A stretch of DNA of 64,000 nt, from contig NZ_CP028487.1 of assembly GCF_003048255.1 (NCBI RefSeq), forward strand, positions 1,364,001 through 1,428,000. Reading direction: 5' to 3'. The position numbers and the translations under genes are program-made. The notes below the pieces were generated by a model. It saw nothing but the letters and a program-made list of their open reading frames with translations, searched no databases and was not told the DNA's origin. Source of the DNA: Yersinia massiliensis. Lineage in GTDB: Bacteria; Pseudomonadota; Gammaproteobacteria; Enterobacterales; Enterobacteriaceae. Shown one piece after another: positions 9,868 to 18,296 of this stretch; position 1 is the first letter of the stretch, and each line of letters opens with the position of its first letter.

Positions 9868-10728
9868 ATGACAGATAAAAAAACTTATAAAACAATCATT
9901 TCAGTCGATGAGTTAGCTGAACATTTGCACGATACAAATTGGGTCATCTTAGATGCGCGATTCACGTTGGATGATGAAAACTGGGGGCAAAATCAATATC
10001 TGGCAGGCCATATTTCCGGTGCGCACTACGCTAATTTGGCCACTGATTTATCGGGTACCGTCATTCCCGGTCATACCGGCAGGCGGCCATTGCCGCCGAT
10101 TGAGGTGTTTACCAATACGCTTTCTCAGTGGGGCATTGGCCCTGACACTCAAGTCGTGGTGTATGACGCAAGTGGGGGATTGATGGCGGCATCTCGAACC
10201 TGGTGGATGCTGCGTTGGTTAGGACACGATGCGGTGGCGGTATTGGATGGTGGCTGGCCTTTATGGCTAGCGTCAGGCAATTCAACCGATACCGAGGTGC
10301 CAACACCCACTCCTGCGGCATTTGTGGCGAAAGAGCGACCTGATTTTATTGCCACAGTGGCACAGGTCGATAACGTCCGCCAAAACCCTGAATGGGCAGT
10401 ATTTGATTCCCGCTCTGAGGCGGGTTTCCACGGAGGCGGCATCTATCATGATCCGGTGCGCGGCCACATTCAGGGCGCAAGGCTGGCAGATCGCGCCAAC
10501 ACACTCGACAGCGACGGGCGCTTTAGAACACCGCAAGCGCTGCGCCAGCATTACACCGATTTATTGGGCGATGTGCCAATTGAGCAAACCATATTTTATT
10601 GCGGCTCTGGCGTGACGGCTGCGCAGAACCTTTTGGCGGTGGTGCATGCGGGGCTGGGGAATGCCAAACACTATGTGGGTTCATGGAGTGAATGGATTAC
10701 CGATCCCTCACGGCCCGTGGAGTTATAG
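9868..10728 (+). CDS. Rhodanese-type sulfurtransferase (SseA-like, two rhodanese domains)
   Basis: This 286-residue protein has two tandem rhodanese domains, the layout of 3-mercaptopyruvate and thiosulfate sulfurtransferases. The active-site loop is FYCGSGVTAAQN near residue 250, and CGSGVTA is the 3-mercaptopyruvate-type loop of SseA. The inactive N-terminal domain shows VVVYDASGGLMAASRTWW with Asp in place of Cys. The ATG at 9868 has a strong AGGAGG site at 9856-9861; a GTG at 9835 is the in-frame alternative. Its place inside a sugar-transport and oxidation operon is unusual. It could detoxify or recycle sulfur, or act on a thiosugar product. Confidence 0.85.
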   Translation: MTDKKTYKTIISVDELAEHLHDTNWVILDARFTLDDENWGQNQYLAGHISGAHYANLATDLSGTVIPGHTGRRPLPPIEVFTNTLSQWGIGPDTQVVVYDASGGLMAASRTWWMLRWLGHDAVAVLDGGWPLWLASGNSTDTEVPTPTPAAFVAKERPDFIATVAQVDNVRQNPEWAVFDSRSEAGFHGGGIYHDPVRGHIQGARLADRANTLDSDGRFRTPQALRQHYTDLLGDVPIEQTIFYCGSGVTAAQNLLAVVHAGLGNAKHYVGSWSEWITDPSRPVEL

Positions 10729-10806
10729 ATCTTTGCAGCATAGCCATTTTTAACATTTTATTTCACTGCTGGCGGGCGCGTCAGCAGGCGACGACAGAAG
10801 GTATCT

Positions 10807-11613
10807 ATGAGCAATATTATTGAAAAACTCTTTTCTTTACAGGGCAAAGTGGTGTTGGTGTCGGGTGCAGGTGGAGCCATTGGGCGAGTGTTGAGTCAAG
10901 CGTTGGCGAATGCGGGGGCGACAGTCGCCTTACATGACATTGATCTTGCGCGCATCAAACCAGTGCAAGAAGCGATTGAGGCGGAAGGAGGCAAGGCTTT
11001 ATCCATCACCGCTGATTTAAGCGATGTTGCCGCTTGCCGGCAGTTAGTTGATACCGTGCATGACAAGTTGGGGCGGATTGATATCCTGCTTACCAGTGCG
11101 GGGGTCAATCGCAGAAAGCCCATTAAAGACGTTAGCGCCGAGGATTTCGATGCCATCATTGATATCAATCTGCGCAGCGTCTACTTTTTGGCGCAAGCTG
11201 TCCAACCTTACATGGCAAAGCAAGGGGGCGGGAAAATTGTGAATATCAGTTCACTCAGCGCCAAACATGCCTTTAATACCATTTCAGTTTATGCCGCATC
11301 AAAAGCGGCGGTGAGTCAATTAACCAAGGCCATGGCCCGTGAATGGGTTGGGGACAATATTCAAGTCAATGCTATCGAACCAGGGTTTATTAAAACAGAA
11401 TTCACCCGCCCACTGTGGGATGACGAGTATCGTTCCAAATGGTTCCAGAACTTCATTCCTCAAGGGCGTCTAGGGAATCCCGATGATTTAATCGGTGTGG
11501 TGTTATTTTTAAGTTCAGCAGCCTCCGCTTATTTGACGGGGCAGGCGATTACGATAGATGGGGGGGTGTTGGCGGGCTCTTCTTGGGTTAATCCCGATCC
11601 CCTTCATCCTTGA
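10807..11613 (+). CDS. SDR family oxidoreductase (gluconate 5-dehydrogenase-like)
   Basis: This is a 268-residue classical short-chain dehydrogenase. The nucleotide-binding motif is SGAGGAIGRVL (residues about 19-29) and LTSAGVNRR is the NAG-type strand. The catalytic SVYAASKAAVSQL gives the Y-x-x-x-K pair, preceded by the Ser in VNISSLSAKHA. The C-terminus has the usual TGQAITIDGGVL. It is most like 2-deoxy-gluconate/gluconate 5-dehydrogenases and would oxidise a sugar acid or polyol; the substrate is not visible. It lies 78 bases after the sulfurtransferase and closes the cluster. Its last two codons and stop fall in the first unit of the tandem repeat that follows. Confidence 0.85.
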   Translation: MSNIIEKLFSLQGKVVLVSGAGGAIGRVLSQALANAGATVALHDIDLARIKPVQEAIEAEGGKALSITADLSDVAACRQLVDTVHDKLGRIDILLTSAGVNRRKPIKDVSAEDFDAIIDINLRSVYFLAQAVQPYMAKQGGGKIVNISSLSAKHAFNTISVYAASKAAVSQLTKAMAREWVGDNIQVNAIEPGFIKTEFTRPLWDDEYRSKWFQNFIPQGRLGNPDDLIGVVLFLSSAASAYLTGQAITIDGGVLAGSSWVNPDPLHP

Positions 11614-11946
11614 AGCCGCAAGGTTGTTAGCGGCGTGCACTTACCCGAATCACTGACGAGTGTCAGCTTATCGGGATGCGTTTGCTTGCTGCCTACTTGC
11701 GACTCCAATGATTTTGGGGATGATGCTGTTTCATCCTTGAAGCCGCAAGGTTGTTAGCGGCGCGCACTTACCCGAATCACTGACGAGTGTCAGCTTATCG
11801 GGATGCGTTTGCTTGCTGCCTACTTGCGACTCCAATGATTTTGGGGATTGATGCTGTTTCATCCTTGAAGCCGCAAGGTTGTTAGCGGCGCGCACTTACC
11901 CGAATCACTGACGAGTGTCAGCTCATCGGGATGCGTTTGCTTGCTT
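11603..11946. repeat. Three-unit tandem repeat, about 127 bases per unit
   Basis: Units run 11603-11729, 11730-11857 and 11858 to about 11946; the third is cut short. They are nearly identical, differing at a few single bases. Each unit holds two hairpins: GCCGC / GCGGC around a 10-base loop, and a two-part stem with CCCGA / TCGGG outside and CTGAC-GAGT-GTCAG inside. The first unit includes the stop codon of the SDR gene. It looks like a Yersinia-type extragenic palindromic repeat that has been tandemly amplified; I cannot name the family with certainty. Confidence 0.85.
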
Positions 11947-11974
11947 GAACCCCGACTGGCCTTGGGGTTCAAGC
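11943..11974. terminator. Perfect 11-bp inverted repeat after the repeat array
   Basis: GCTTGAACCCC (11943-11953) and GGGGTTCAAGC (11964-11974) pair perfectly across a 10-base loop. It lies between two convergent genes, the SDR and ygiW. Neither side has a good T-run, so a terminator role is only plausible. Confidence 0.4.
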
Positions 11975-11989
11975 AGATTAAGTGACAAC

Positions 11990-12406
11990 TTATTTAATTT
12001 TAGTAATCTTTTTCACATCCACTTCTACTGAGTTCCAGTCCTTATCGACTTTCCCTTCAATTTGAACTTTATCTTGTGGCGTGATGGTTTGGCCCTGCCA
12101 ACGTTTACTATCGATATCCACCGTAATGGTGCCGGTACTGTCGCGGAAAGTATAAGTATCGTGGCCTAAACGCTCGACGATATTCCCTTGCAAGGTCACG
12201 CGGCTGTCATCTCGCATCTCTTTGACTTTATCAACAGTGGTATTCGAAGCGCTAGGGCCGGTAAATCCGCCCTGAGTGGCAGGCTGAGTTTGCGTGGTTA
12301 CAGGGCCATCAAAGCCGCCCTTTGCCGTGTCAGTGGCACTATGGGCCAACAGAGGGGCACTGCATAACATCATCAGTGTGGCTGCTAAAGTGAATTTCTT
12401 CATCAT
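11990..12406 (-). CDS. ygiW: YgiW/YdeI family periplasmic OB-fold stress protein
   Basis: This 138-residue protein has an N-terminal signal peptide (KKFTLAATLMMLCSAPLLA, cleaved near AHSA) and a C-terminal BOF/OB-fold domain. It closely resembles E. coli YgiW over RDDSRVTLQGNIVERLG and KVDKDWNSVEVDVKKI. The family is periplasmic and linked to stress tolerance; the Salmonella member VisP binds peptidoglycan sugars. The linker repeats GGF-x-GP twice. Two ATGs in a row (12406 and 12403) follow an AAGGAG ribosome site, and either could serve. No operon partner is seen. In E. coli ygiW sits by qseBC, so this copy is in a different setting. Confidence 0.9.
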   Translation of the reverse strand: MMKKFTLAATLMMLCSAPLLAHSATDTAKGGFDGPVTTQTQPATQGGFTGPSASNTTVDKVKEMRDDSRVTLQGNIVERLGHDTYTFRDSTGTITVDIDSKRWQGQTITPQDKVQIEGKVDKDWNSVEVDVKKITKIK

Positions 12407-12765
12407 ATTGCTCCTTCAATGAATGAATAATAACGACTGAAACAGGAAACGATAAAATCGCTATGGTACTCAAGCGTAGTCCAATTCTCGTTAAGGCAGA
12501 CTGATATATCAAAATTCGCTGAATAAATGGGGATTCAGTTGCGCCATATCAAGTACCCTTAGTGGCTTTCACCTTGTGCGCGCAGTAAATTAGTCGCACT
12601 GCAAACCCGTGGTCACGTGCAATGCTTCACTTAGCGATGGCACTTTTTCGCCGCTCAGGACTCCAATCACTGGTTATCATTTTCTCACTGCCCATACAGA
12701 TGTTGCTGTGACGCGCTTTTTGCAGCAAAACGAATTGGATGTAGTGCTTTTTTAAGGAGCGTTAG
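12407..12765. other. Divergent intergenic region between ygiW and yfeY
   Basis: This 359-base gap holds no credible reading frame and must contain the promoters of both ygiW (- strand) and yfeY (+ strand). The right half contains a sigma-E-like promoter listed separately. Nothing else stands out. Confidence 0.5.
12639..12666 (+). promoter_or_regulatory. Candidate sigma-E promoter of yfeY
   Basis: GGCACTT at 12639-12645 and TCCAA at 12662-12666 are 16 bases apart. They are one substitution each from the sigma-E consensus GGAACTT and TCTRA. yfeY is known as an RpoE-regulated lipoprotein gene in E. coli. The ATG follows 100 bases downstream. Confidence 0.45.
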
Positions 12766-13380
12766 ATGAATATTCGCCCACGGTTGTCTGGGGTGCGGTT
12801 GTTGTTACTGGGAGCCCCTTTGGTGCTGGCTGGGTGTTCAAGCATGTCCGGTTTTTCTTGGTCAAGTTTGTCTCCGCTTAACTGGTTTAGTGGCAGTAGC
12901 AGCAGTATGCAGGTGACTGATCAAGGTGTCGGCGGCATTACCGCCAGCACGCCACTGGTAGAAAATGACATCAAAGCGGGGCTGAAAGGTGACTTTCGGT
13001 TACGCAGTGGGATGGCGACCAATGATGGCAAATTAGTCTCTTTCTATCAGGCGATGAAAGATGACCAAATTAAGCTGGTGATATCCGGCCAAGCTAAAGG
13101 GACGGTAGAGCGTATCGATGTCATGGATACCACCATCCCAAGCCAATGGGGCGTCAAGATAGGCACCCCCTTTAGTGATTTATATCAAAAAGCATTTGGC
13201 GCTTGCCGCAAAGGCACTGGCGATGATGCCGCGCAAATAGAATGTGCTGCGCCAGAGAGCAAACATGTGAGCTATTTATTTACCGGTGACTGGCATGGTC
13301 CAGAAGGTTTAATGCCAGCGGATGATTCCTTGCAGAGTTGGAAGGTGAGTAAGATTATCTGGCGCGCCAAAAGCGAATAA
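12766..13380 (+). CDS. yfeY: RpoE-regulated lipoprotein YfeY
   Basis: This is a 204-residue envelope lipoprotein of unknown function. The signal peptide ends in the lipobox LVLAGC, so the mature protein begins at Cys23 and would be lipid-anchored. It matches E. coli YfeY in many stretches, for example NWFSGSSSS, QGVGGITASTPL, VKIGTPFSDLYQKAFG and GPEGLMPADDSLQSWKVSKIIWR. A GGAG ribosome site precedes the ATG. It is followed by a hairpin terminator and then yfeX, the same order as in E. coli apart from direction details. A sigma-E-like promoter lies upstream. Confidence 0.93.
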   Translation: MNIRPRLSGVRLLLLGAPLVLAGCSSMSGFSWSSLSPLNWFSGSSSSMQVTDQGVGGITASTPLVENDIKAGLKGDFRLRSGMATNDGKLVSFYQAMKDDQIKLVISGQAKGTVERIDVMDTTIPSQWGVKIGTPFSDLYQKAFGACRKGTGDDAAQIECAAPESKHVSYLFTGDWHGPEGLMPADDSLQSWKVSKIIWRAKSE

Positions 13381-13411
13381 ATATTATTATCTTCTCAATA
13401 ACTCTCCTATT

Positions 13412-13436
13412 AAGGCGCTATTTTCCTAGCGCTTTA
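13412..13436 (+). terminator. Hairpin after yfeY
   Basis: AAGGCGCTA (13412-13420) pairs with TAGCGCTTT (13427-13435) across a 6-base loop, with one G-T pair. The T-run is short. It lies 32 bases past the yfeY stop. Confidence 0.5.
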
Positions 13437-13631
13437 ATCATATTCTGATGCCATATTACTTAGCTCAATTTTATTTTGCGTTGACGCAAGGTTATTTTAA
13501 TCGCATCAGCTATTATACGCTCCTGACTTGGCGCTACAGCATCGTTAGCCGCAGTCGCTGCTGCTCAGCCTTTACGCCAATTAATTTGGGTAAACATTCG
13601 GTATTACTACGGTTTTTTAGTGAGGAAAAAA

Positions 13632-14537
13632 ATGACTCAAGTACAGAGTGGCATTTTGTTGGAGCATTGTCGTTTTGCCATATTCATGGAAGCAAAAGTG
13701 CAGGGTGAATTTGATGCAATTCGTCAGGGATGCAAAAAGTTCTGCCATTCATTGCAAGAGTTGCAGCAACAATTTCCGAATGAACATTTAGGGGCTGTTA
13801 TCGCGTTCGGTTCTGATATTTGGCACGATTTATCTAACGGGCAGGGCGCGAAAGAATTGAAGCCTTTTGTACCATTGGGCAAAGCGCCAATGATTGCCCC
13901 TGCAACACAACGCGATTTATTAATTCATATTCAATCACTGCGTCAGGATATTAACTTTACCTTAGCGCAAGCGGCGCTGGCTGCTTTTGGTGATGCCATC
14001 GCGGTTGAAGAAGAAACACACGGTTTCCGTTGGGTTGAAGAACGTGATTTTACCGGCTTTATTGATGGTACCGAGAACCCGCAAGGCGACAGTCGGCCTG
14101 AAGTGGCGGTGATCGCCAATGGCGAAGAAGATGCCGGTGGCAGTTACGTTTTAGTTCAGCGCTATGAGCATGATCTGAGAAAATGGCAGCGCATCCCTGA
14201 GCATAAGCAGGAACAAATTGTTGGCCGTACCAAGCACGACAGCCAAGAATTGTCATCTGATCAACGCCCTGATACCTCCCACGTTAGCCGAGTCGATCTG
14301 AAAGAGAACGGCAAAGGGCTGAAAATTTTGCGCCAAAGCCTGCCTTACGGTAAAGCCAGTGGCAAACATGGCTTGTACTTCATCGCTTATTGCGCGCGCT
14401 TGCACAATATCGAGCAGCAATTATTGAGCATGTTTGGCTCAGTAGATGGCAAGCATGATTTATTACTCGGTTTCAGCAAACCGGTGACCGGCAGCTATTA
14501 CTTTGCCCCATCGCTGACTAAATTGTTGTCGCTGTAA
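13632..14537 (+). CDS. yfeX: DyP-type haem peroxidase YfeX
   Basis: This 301-residue cytosolic DyP-type peroxidase matches E. coli YfeX, which oxidises porphyrinogens and dyes; dechelation of haem has also been claimed. The DyP signature GxxDG is seen as [12 protein letters not shown] (about residues 141-152). The proximal haem ligand is the His in [12 protein letters not shown] (about 220). The distal-side RQSLPYG follows. I chose the ATG at 13632 because it has a GAGGAAA site just upstream; a GTG at 13620 is also in frame. It stands alone between two hairpins. Confidence 0.94.
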   Translation: MTQVQSGILLEHCRFAIFMEAKVQGEFDAIRQGCKKFCHSLQELQQQFPNEHLGAVIAFGSDIWHDLSNGQGAKELKPFVPLGKAPMIAPATQRDLLIHIQSLRQDINFTLAQAALAAFGDAIAVEEETHGFRWVEERDFTGFIDGTENPQGDSRPEVAVIANGEEDAGGSYVLVQRYEHDLRKWQRIPEHKQEQIVGRTKHDSQELSSDQRPDTSHVSRVDLKENGKGLKILRQSLPYGKASGKHGLYFIAYCARLHNIEQQLLSMFGSVDGKHDLLLGFSKPVTGSYYFAPSLTKLLSL

Positions 14538-14573
14538 TTATCGTTGTCGCTGTCACTTTACATGCTAATAGCG

Positions 14574-14595
14574 AAAGGCCAGATAACTGGCCTTT
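14574..14595 (+). terminator. Rho-independent terminator after yfeX
   Basis: AAAGGCCAG (14574-14582) and CTGGCCTTT (14587-14595) form a perfect 9-bp stem with an ATAA loop, 37 bases past the yfeX stop. Confidence 0.7.
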
Positions 14596-14633
14596 GATTG
14601 CTGGCAAACCGCGATGACTCAATCTTGAACGGT

Positions 14634-14729
14634 GAGAACAGGCAGAAGAGTAAAGCGTCCGCGCCAAGGATGGCGCGGCTCGAGCCTACAAGGATGTATT
14701 TACGGCGTCTTTACGATCTGCCTGTTCTC
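14634..14729. repeat. Extragenic imperfect palindrome of about 96 bases
   Basis: GAGAACAGGCAGA (14634-14646) pairs perfectly with TCTGCCTGTTCTC (14717-14729). The stem continues imperfectly through GTAAAG / CTTTAC. Inside it is a second hairpin, CCGCGCC-AAGGAT-GGCGCGG. The whole can fold into one long branched hairpin. It resembles the palindromic intergenic elements common in Yersinia (YPAL type), but the family name is a guess. It lies between the convergent yfeX and nanA genes. Confidence 0.7.
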
Positions 14730-14792
14730 TCCGCCACTGGCTCAGTATCAAACCAAAAGCCCGCCTTTATTTGTTCTCTACTCTCTTTATCC

Positions 14793-15686
14793 TTACGCAG
14801 AATAGATGGCGTCACGCATTCTGTTCACGACAGTTTGTTTCTGCTCTTTGGTCAATGCGCGCAGTGGCAGACGTGGATTACCCGCATCAATGCCATGCAA
14901 CTGCATTGCAGCTTTACCCGCCGCTACACCACCAAACTCGACCAGCACACGGATCAGTGCAATCACTTGATCCATGCCACGCTGTACCGCAACTTGATTG
15001 CCAGCATTGAAATCAGCAATGATTTTGTGGAACAAAGGAGCCGCATAGTTATAGGTACTACCGACAGCACCGATTGCGCCAACCGCCAAACCACCGGGTA
15101 GATGCTCATCCACACCAAATGGAATATCAAATTTACCGCCGCTGACCCGCAGGCAACGCTGGAATTCATACAAATCGGCATTATTGAATTTAATCCCTGA
15201 CAGATTCGGGATTTTGGATTCTGCTGTGATCAGGAACTGTTCCATATCCAAATTCACGCCGGACATGCCTGAGTGGTAGTAATAGAAACCTTTTGACGGT
15301 GCTGCATCCGCAATGGCCTGACAATAGGCAATCAGGTCATCGAGGTTACCCGGTTTAAAGAAGCAGGGGCCGATGGCTGACGTCGCGAAGATATCCAGTG
15401 TTTCCGCATGGCGCGAAAGATCGACAGCATCTTTGATGCTCAGAGCGCCAGTGTGCAAGGTGATGCTTAATTGACCTTGCGCCGCTTTGACCCAACGTTC
15501 AGCAATTTTTTTTCGCTCTTCGACCGAGCAATGAATGCCCTCGCCAGTGGTGCCGCAAACATAGACGCCTTTCACGCCATCGTTGACCAGATGCTCGGCA
15601 ATTTGGTCAATCACAGGGTAGTTGACCTCACCCTGCTCATCAAAGGGGGTGTGCGGTGCTGCGATAAGACCAGTTAACTTTTTCAT
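14793..15686 (-). CDS. nanA: N-acetylneuraminate lyase
   Basis: NanA is an aldolase that splits N-acetylneuraminate into N-acetylmannosamine and pyruvate, the first cytosolic step of sialic acid use. The 297 residues fit the family. The Schiff-base lysine is in GIKFNNAD (about K166) and the catalytic tyrosine is in FYYYHSGMSG (about Y137). The GTTGE pyruvate-binding loop is at about 45-49. I chose the ATG at 15686 because an AAGGA site lies five bases before it; an ATG six bases upstream is the alternative. It follows nanE by 62 bases on the same strand. Confidence 0.96.
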   Translation of the reverse strand: MKKLTGLIAAPHTPFDEQGEVNYPVIDQIAEHLVNDGVKGVYVCGTTGEGIHCSVEERKKIAERWVKAAQGQLSITLHTGALSIKDAVDLSRHAETLDIFATSAIGPCFFKPGNLDDLIAYCQAIADAAPSKGFYYYHSGMSGVNLDMEQFLITAESKIPNLSGIKFNNADLYEFQRCLRVSGGKFDIPFGVDEHLPGGLAVGAIGAVGSTYNYAAPLFHKIIADFNAGNQVAVQRGMDQVIALIRVLVEFGGVAAGKAAMQLHGIDAGNPRLPLRALTKEQKQTVVNRMRDAIYSA

Positions 15687-15748
15687 ACGCATCCTTAAAC
15701 ATCAGAGAGAGTGGGTCACCCAAATGGGTGCAATTATCATCAATGTCA

Positions 15749-16480
15749 TTAATATTCAGTCAGTTTTGCGGCTTCATGTTGCTCGATAGCGTCGCAGAAC
15801 CAACCGCAAATATGTTCGATACGCGTAATCGCCGAACCGACGGTCACGGCATAGGCACCCGCTGAAATAGCGGCTGCTGCCAGTGCAGGCGAATTATAGC
15901 GGCCTTCAGCAATCACCCGACAACCGGCTTGGGACAGTTGTTTCACCAATGCCAGATCAGGCTCAGTCGGAACGGGATCTTGGGTATAGCCAGAGAGTGT
16001 TGTACCGATAAAGTCGATGCCTAATCGGTGTGCTAACAGCCCATCCTCAAGATTGGAAGCGTCTGCCATCACTAGGCGACCAGTTGCTCGTACCCGTTGA
16101 TATAATGCCTCAACCGTGACAGGACGAGCACGGCAAGTAACATCGAATGCAATGATGTCAGCACCTGCGTCACTCAGCGCATCGACATCTTCCAACCACG
16201 GCGTAATTCTGACTTCTGAATCGGGCAAGTCACGTTTAATAATGCCGATAATCGGTGCATCTGTAACTCGGCGCACCGCCAGTATATTGTTGATGCCTTC
16301 AACTCGCAGGCCAACTGCTCCCCCAGCGAGTGCCGCACACGCCATCGCTGCCACAATCTCAGGCGTGTCCATGGTGCTACCGGGGACGGGTTGGCAAGAG
16401 GCGATCAGGCCATTTTGGAGCTTGTGGCGAAGATCACTGGTGGTACTCATGGTCGGGTCACTGGCAGTCAGATTGCGCAC
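15749..16480 (-). CDS. nanE: N-acetylmannosamine-6-phosphate 2-epimerase
   Basis: NanE converts N-acetylmannosamine 6-phosphate to N-acetylglucosamine 6-phosphate, linking sialic acid to amino-sugar catabolism. It is a TIM barrel, and family stretches [47 protein letters not shown] and [11 protein letters not shown] are seen. Two starts are possible. The GTG at 16480 has a GGAG site nine bases upstream and gives 243 residues. The ATG at 16450 (MSTTSD) matches the usual family start but has a poor ribosome site. It is the first gene of the nanE-nanA operon, divergent from nanK across a region with palindromic operators. Confidence 0.94.
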   Translation of the reverse strand: MRNLTASDPTMSTTSDLRHKLQNGLIASCQPVPGSTMDTPEIVAAMACAALAGGAVGLRVEGINNILAVRRVTDAPIIGIIKRDLPDSEVRITPWLEDVDALSDAGADIIAFDVTCRARPVTVEALYQRVRATGRLVMADASNLEDGLLAHRLGIDFIGTTLSGYTQDPVPTEPDLALVKQLSQAGCRVIAEGRYNSPALAAAAISAGAYAVTVGSAITRIEHICGWFCDAIEQHEAAKLTEY

Positions 16481-16509
16481 GGTTTTATGCTCCGATCTTA
16501 AAAATTAAA

Positions 16510-16524
16510 TGAAGTTTTACTCCA
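16510..16524. promoter_or_regulatory. Candidate NanR operator 1 (nanE/nanK region)
   Basis: TGAAGTTTTACTCCA matches the palindrome TGGAGT-N3-ACTCCA at all but one arm base. It lies 30 bases upstream of the nanE GTG start. It is one of three good copies of the same motif in the nan cluster. Confidence 0.55.
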
Positions 16525-16584
16525 TCATGTTAGATCTTTTGTTTGCTGGGTGCAATGGTCAAAAAGTGAAATTAACGGTCTTTG

Positions 16585-16599
16585 TGGAGTGTAACTCCA
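16585..16599. promoter_or_regulatory. Candidate NanR operator 2, perfect palindrome
   Basis: TGGAGTGTAACTCCA is a perfect 6-3-6 palindrome in the nanE-nanK divergent region, 88 bases before the nanK start. A further half site TGGAGT lies at 16615-16620. The nearby RpiR-family gene is the likely binder. Confidence 0.6.
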
Positions 16600-16686
16600 A
16601 TTGTGAAAAATTAATGGAGTTATGGCTGAAAAGTTGCGATAGTCAATGGCAGAATATTCGTGATAGACGCGTGAGGGTTGGGCCAA

Positions 16687-17571
16687 ATGGGTAAAGTGTT
16701 AGCACTGGATATTGGTGGAACAAAGATTGCTGCGGCAGTGGTCACTGAAAGTGGCATGTTAATTGGACGCCAACAAGTGGCGACGCCACGGGGAGGTGCA
16801 GGGCAACTGGCTCTCGCGCTCGAATCCTTGATTCTCCCTTATCGACATTTGGTCGATTATATTGCAGTCGCCTCAACGGGCATTATCAGTGGTGGCCGTT
16901 TGACCGCACTGAACCCCGCTAATCTGGGCGGGCTGGCAGATTTCCCATTGCAAGACTGCATCCAGTCGATGACGGACTTACCTTGCGTGCTACTCAATGA
17001 TGGGCAAGCCGCCGCGTGGGCTGAGTATCAGGCTTTAAGTGATCAGCGTGATGTGAACAACATGATGTTTGTGACCGTATCAACCGGTGTCGGTGGCGGC
17101 ATCATATTGAATAAAAAGCTGCTGGTGGGCAATCACGGATTAGCAGGTCATATCGGCCACACACTGGCAGACCCTCATGGCCCCTTGTGTGGTTGCGGTC
17201 GCCGAGGATGTGTTGAAAGTGTGGCATCAGGTACGGCCATCGGGACTGAAACCTTGGGTTGGAAGCAGCCAGTTGCCGCCGCCAAAGTGTTTGAAATGGC
17301 GCAACTTGGTCATGCACAGGCGGAAAACATCATCAGCCGCTCGGCGACGGCAATCGCCTTGATGCTGGCAGACATGAAAATGGCATTGGATCTGGAAGTT
17401 GTGATTTTGGGTGGCAGTGTCGGGCTGGCGGTCGGGTATTTGGAGCGCGTCATTGGTGCACAAAAAATGCTGCCGGAAATATATCGCGTGCCAGTGCAAG
17501 AGGCATCTCATCGGCAGGACAGTGGATTGCTAGGGGCGGCTCTCTGGGCCAAAGAAACCCTTCGTTCCTGA
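16687..17571 (+). CDS. nanK: N-acetylmannosamine kinase (ROK family)
   Basis: NanK phosphorylates N-acetylmannosamine with ATP, feeding NanE. The 294-residue protein shows the ROK ATP-binding start [15 protein letters not shown] and [14 protein letters not shown] with the catalytic Asp. It also has the ROK zinc signature, [19 protein letters not shown] (His and three Cys, about residues 157-175). I chose the ATG at 16687; a TTG at 16678 is the alternative. It opens the rightward operon nanK-nanQ and probably nanR. Confidence 0.94.
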   Translation: MGKVLALDIGGTKIAAAVVTESGMLIGRQQVATPRGGAGQLALALESLILPYRHLVDYIAVASTGIISGGRLTALNPANLGGLADFPLQDCIQSMTDLPCVLLNDGQAAAWAEYQALSDQRDVNNMMFVTVSTGVGGGIILNKKLLVGNHGLAGHIGHTLADPHGPLCGCGRRGCVESVASGTAIGTETLGWKQPVAAAKVFEMAQLGHAQAENIISRSATAIALMLADMKMALDLEVVILGGSVGLAVGYLERVIGAQKMLPEIYRVPVQEASHRQDSGLLGAALWAKETLRS

Positions 17572-17603
17572 GCCTACGCCAATTGCGCTAGGGCGAATAA
17601 TGA

Positions 17604-18107
<504 letters not shown>

Positions 18108-18146
18108 TCTTTCAATAATAAAAACGCCCGTTACCTTTGACATCTT

Positions 18147-18170
18147 CCCCGGCCCCCCGGGGTTTTTTTT
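18147..18170 (+). terminator. Rho-independent terminator after nanQ
   Basis: CCCCGG (18147-18152) and CCGGGG (18157-18162) form a GC-only stem with a CCCC loop, followed by eight T. This is a strong intrinsic terminator, so nanR 127 bases downstream probably has its own promoter or is served by readthrough. Confidence 0.85.
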
Positions 18171-18296
18171 ATGCTTTTTAATGGAATGTATTTCGCACAA
18201 TGTCGCCATTTTTCTTCACGAAATGAGCCAACTATGTAATGATGCGCCCCAGATATGTCCCCTGTTCATCAATTCTCTTTCCCTTGAGGTGTCCAC

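Noticed and set aside
11559..11565. G7 tract in the SDR gene as a phase-variation tract
   Set aside because: It encodes the conserved DGGV stretch found in the whole SDR family, so codon choice explains it.
11603..11946. CRISPR-like repeat array
   Set aside because: The repeats are about 127 bases, directly adjoining without spacers, and internally palindromic, so this is tandem amplification and not CRISPR.
13448..13708. 86-residue frame overlapping the start of yfeX
   Set aside because: It runs into yfeX in another frame, has no ribosome site and shows no family-like sequence.
14598..15101. 167-residue frame opposite nanA
   Set aside because: It is antisense to nanA, whose catalytic motifs are intact, so the frame is a shadow.
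16509..16694. 61-residue frame in the nanE-nanK intergenic region
   Set aside because: It covers the palindromic operators and the nanK start and lacks any recognisable features.
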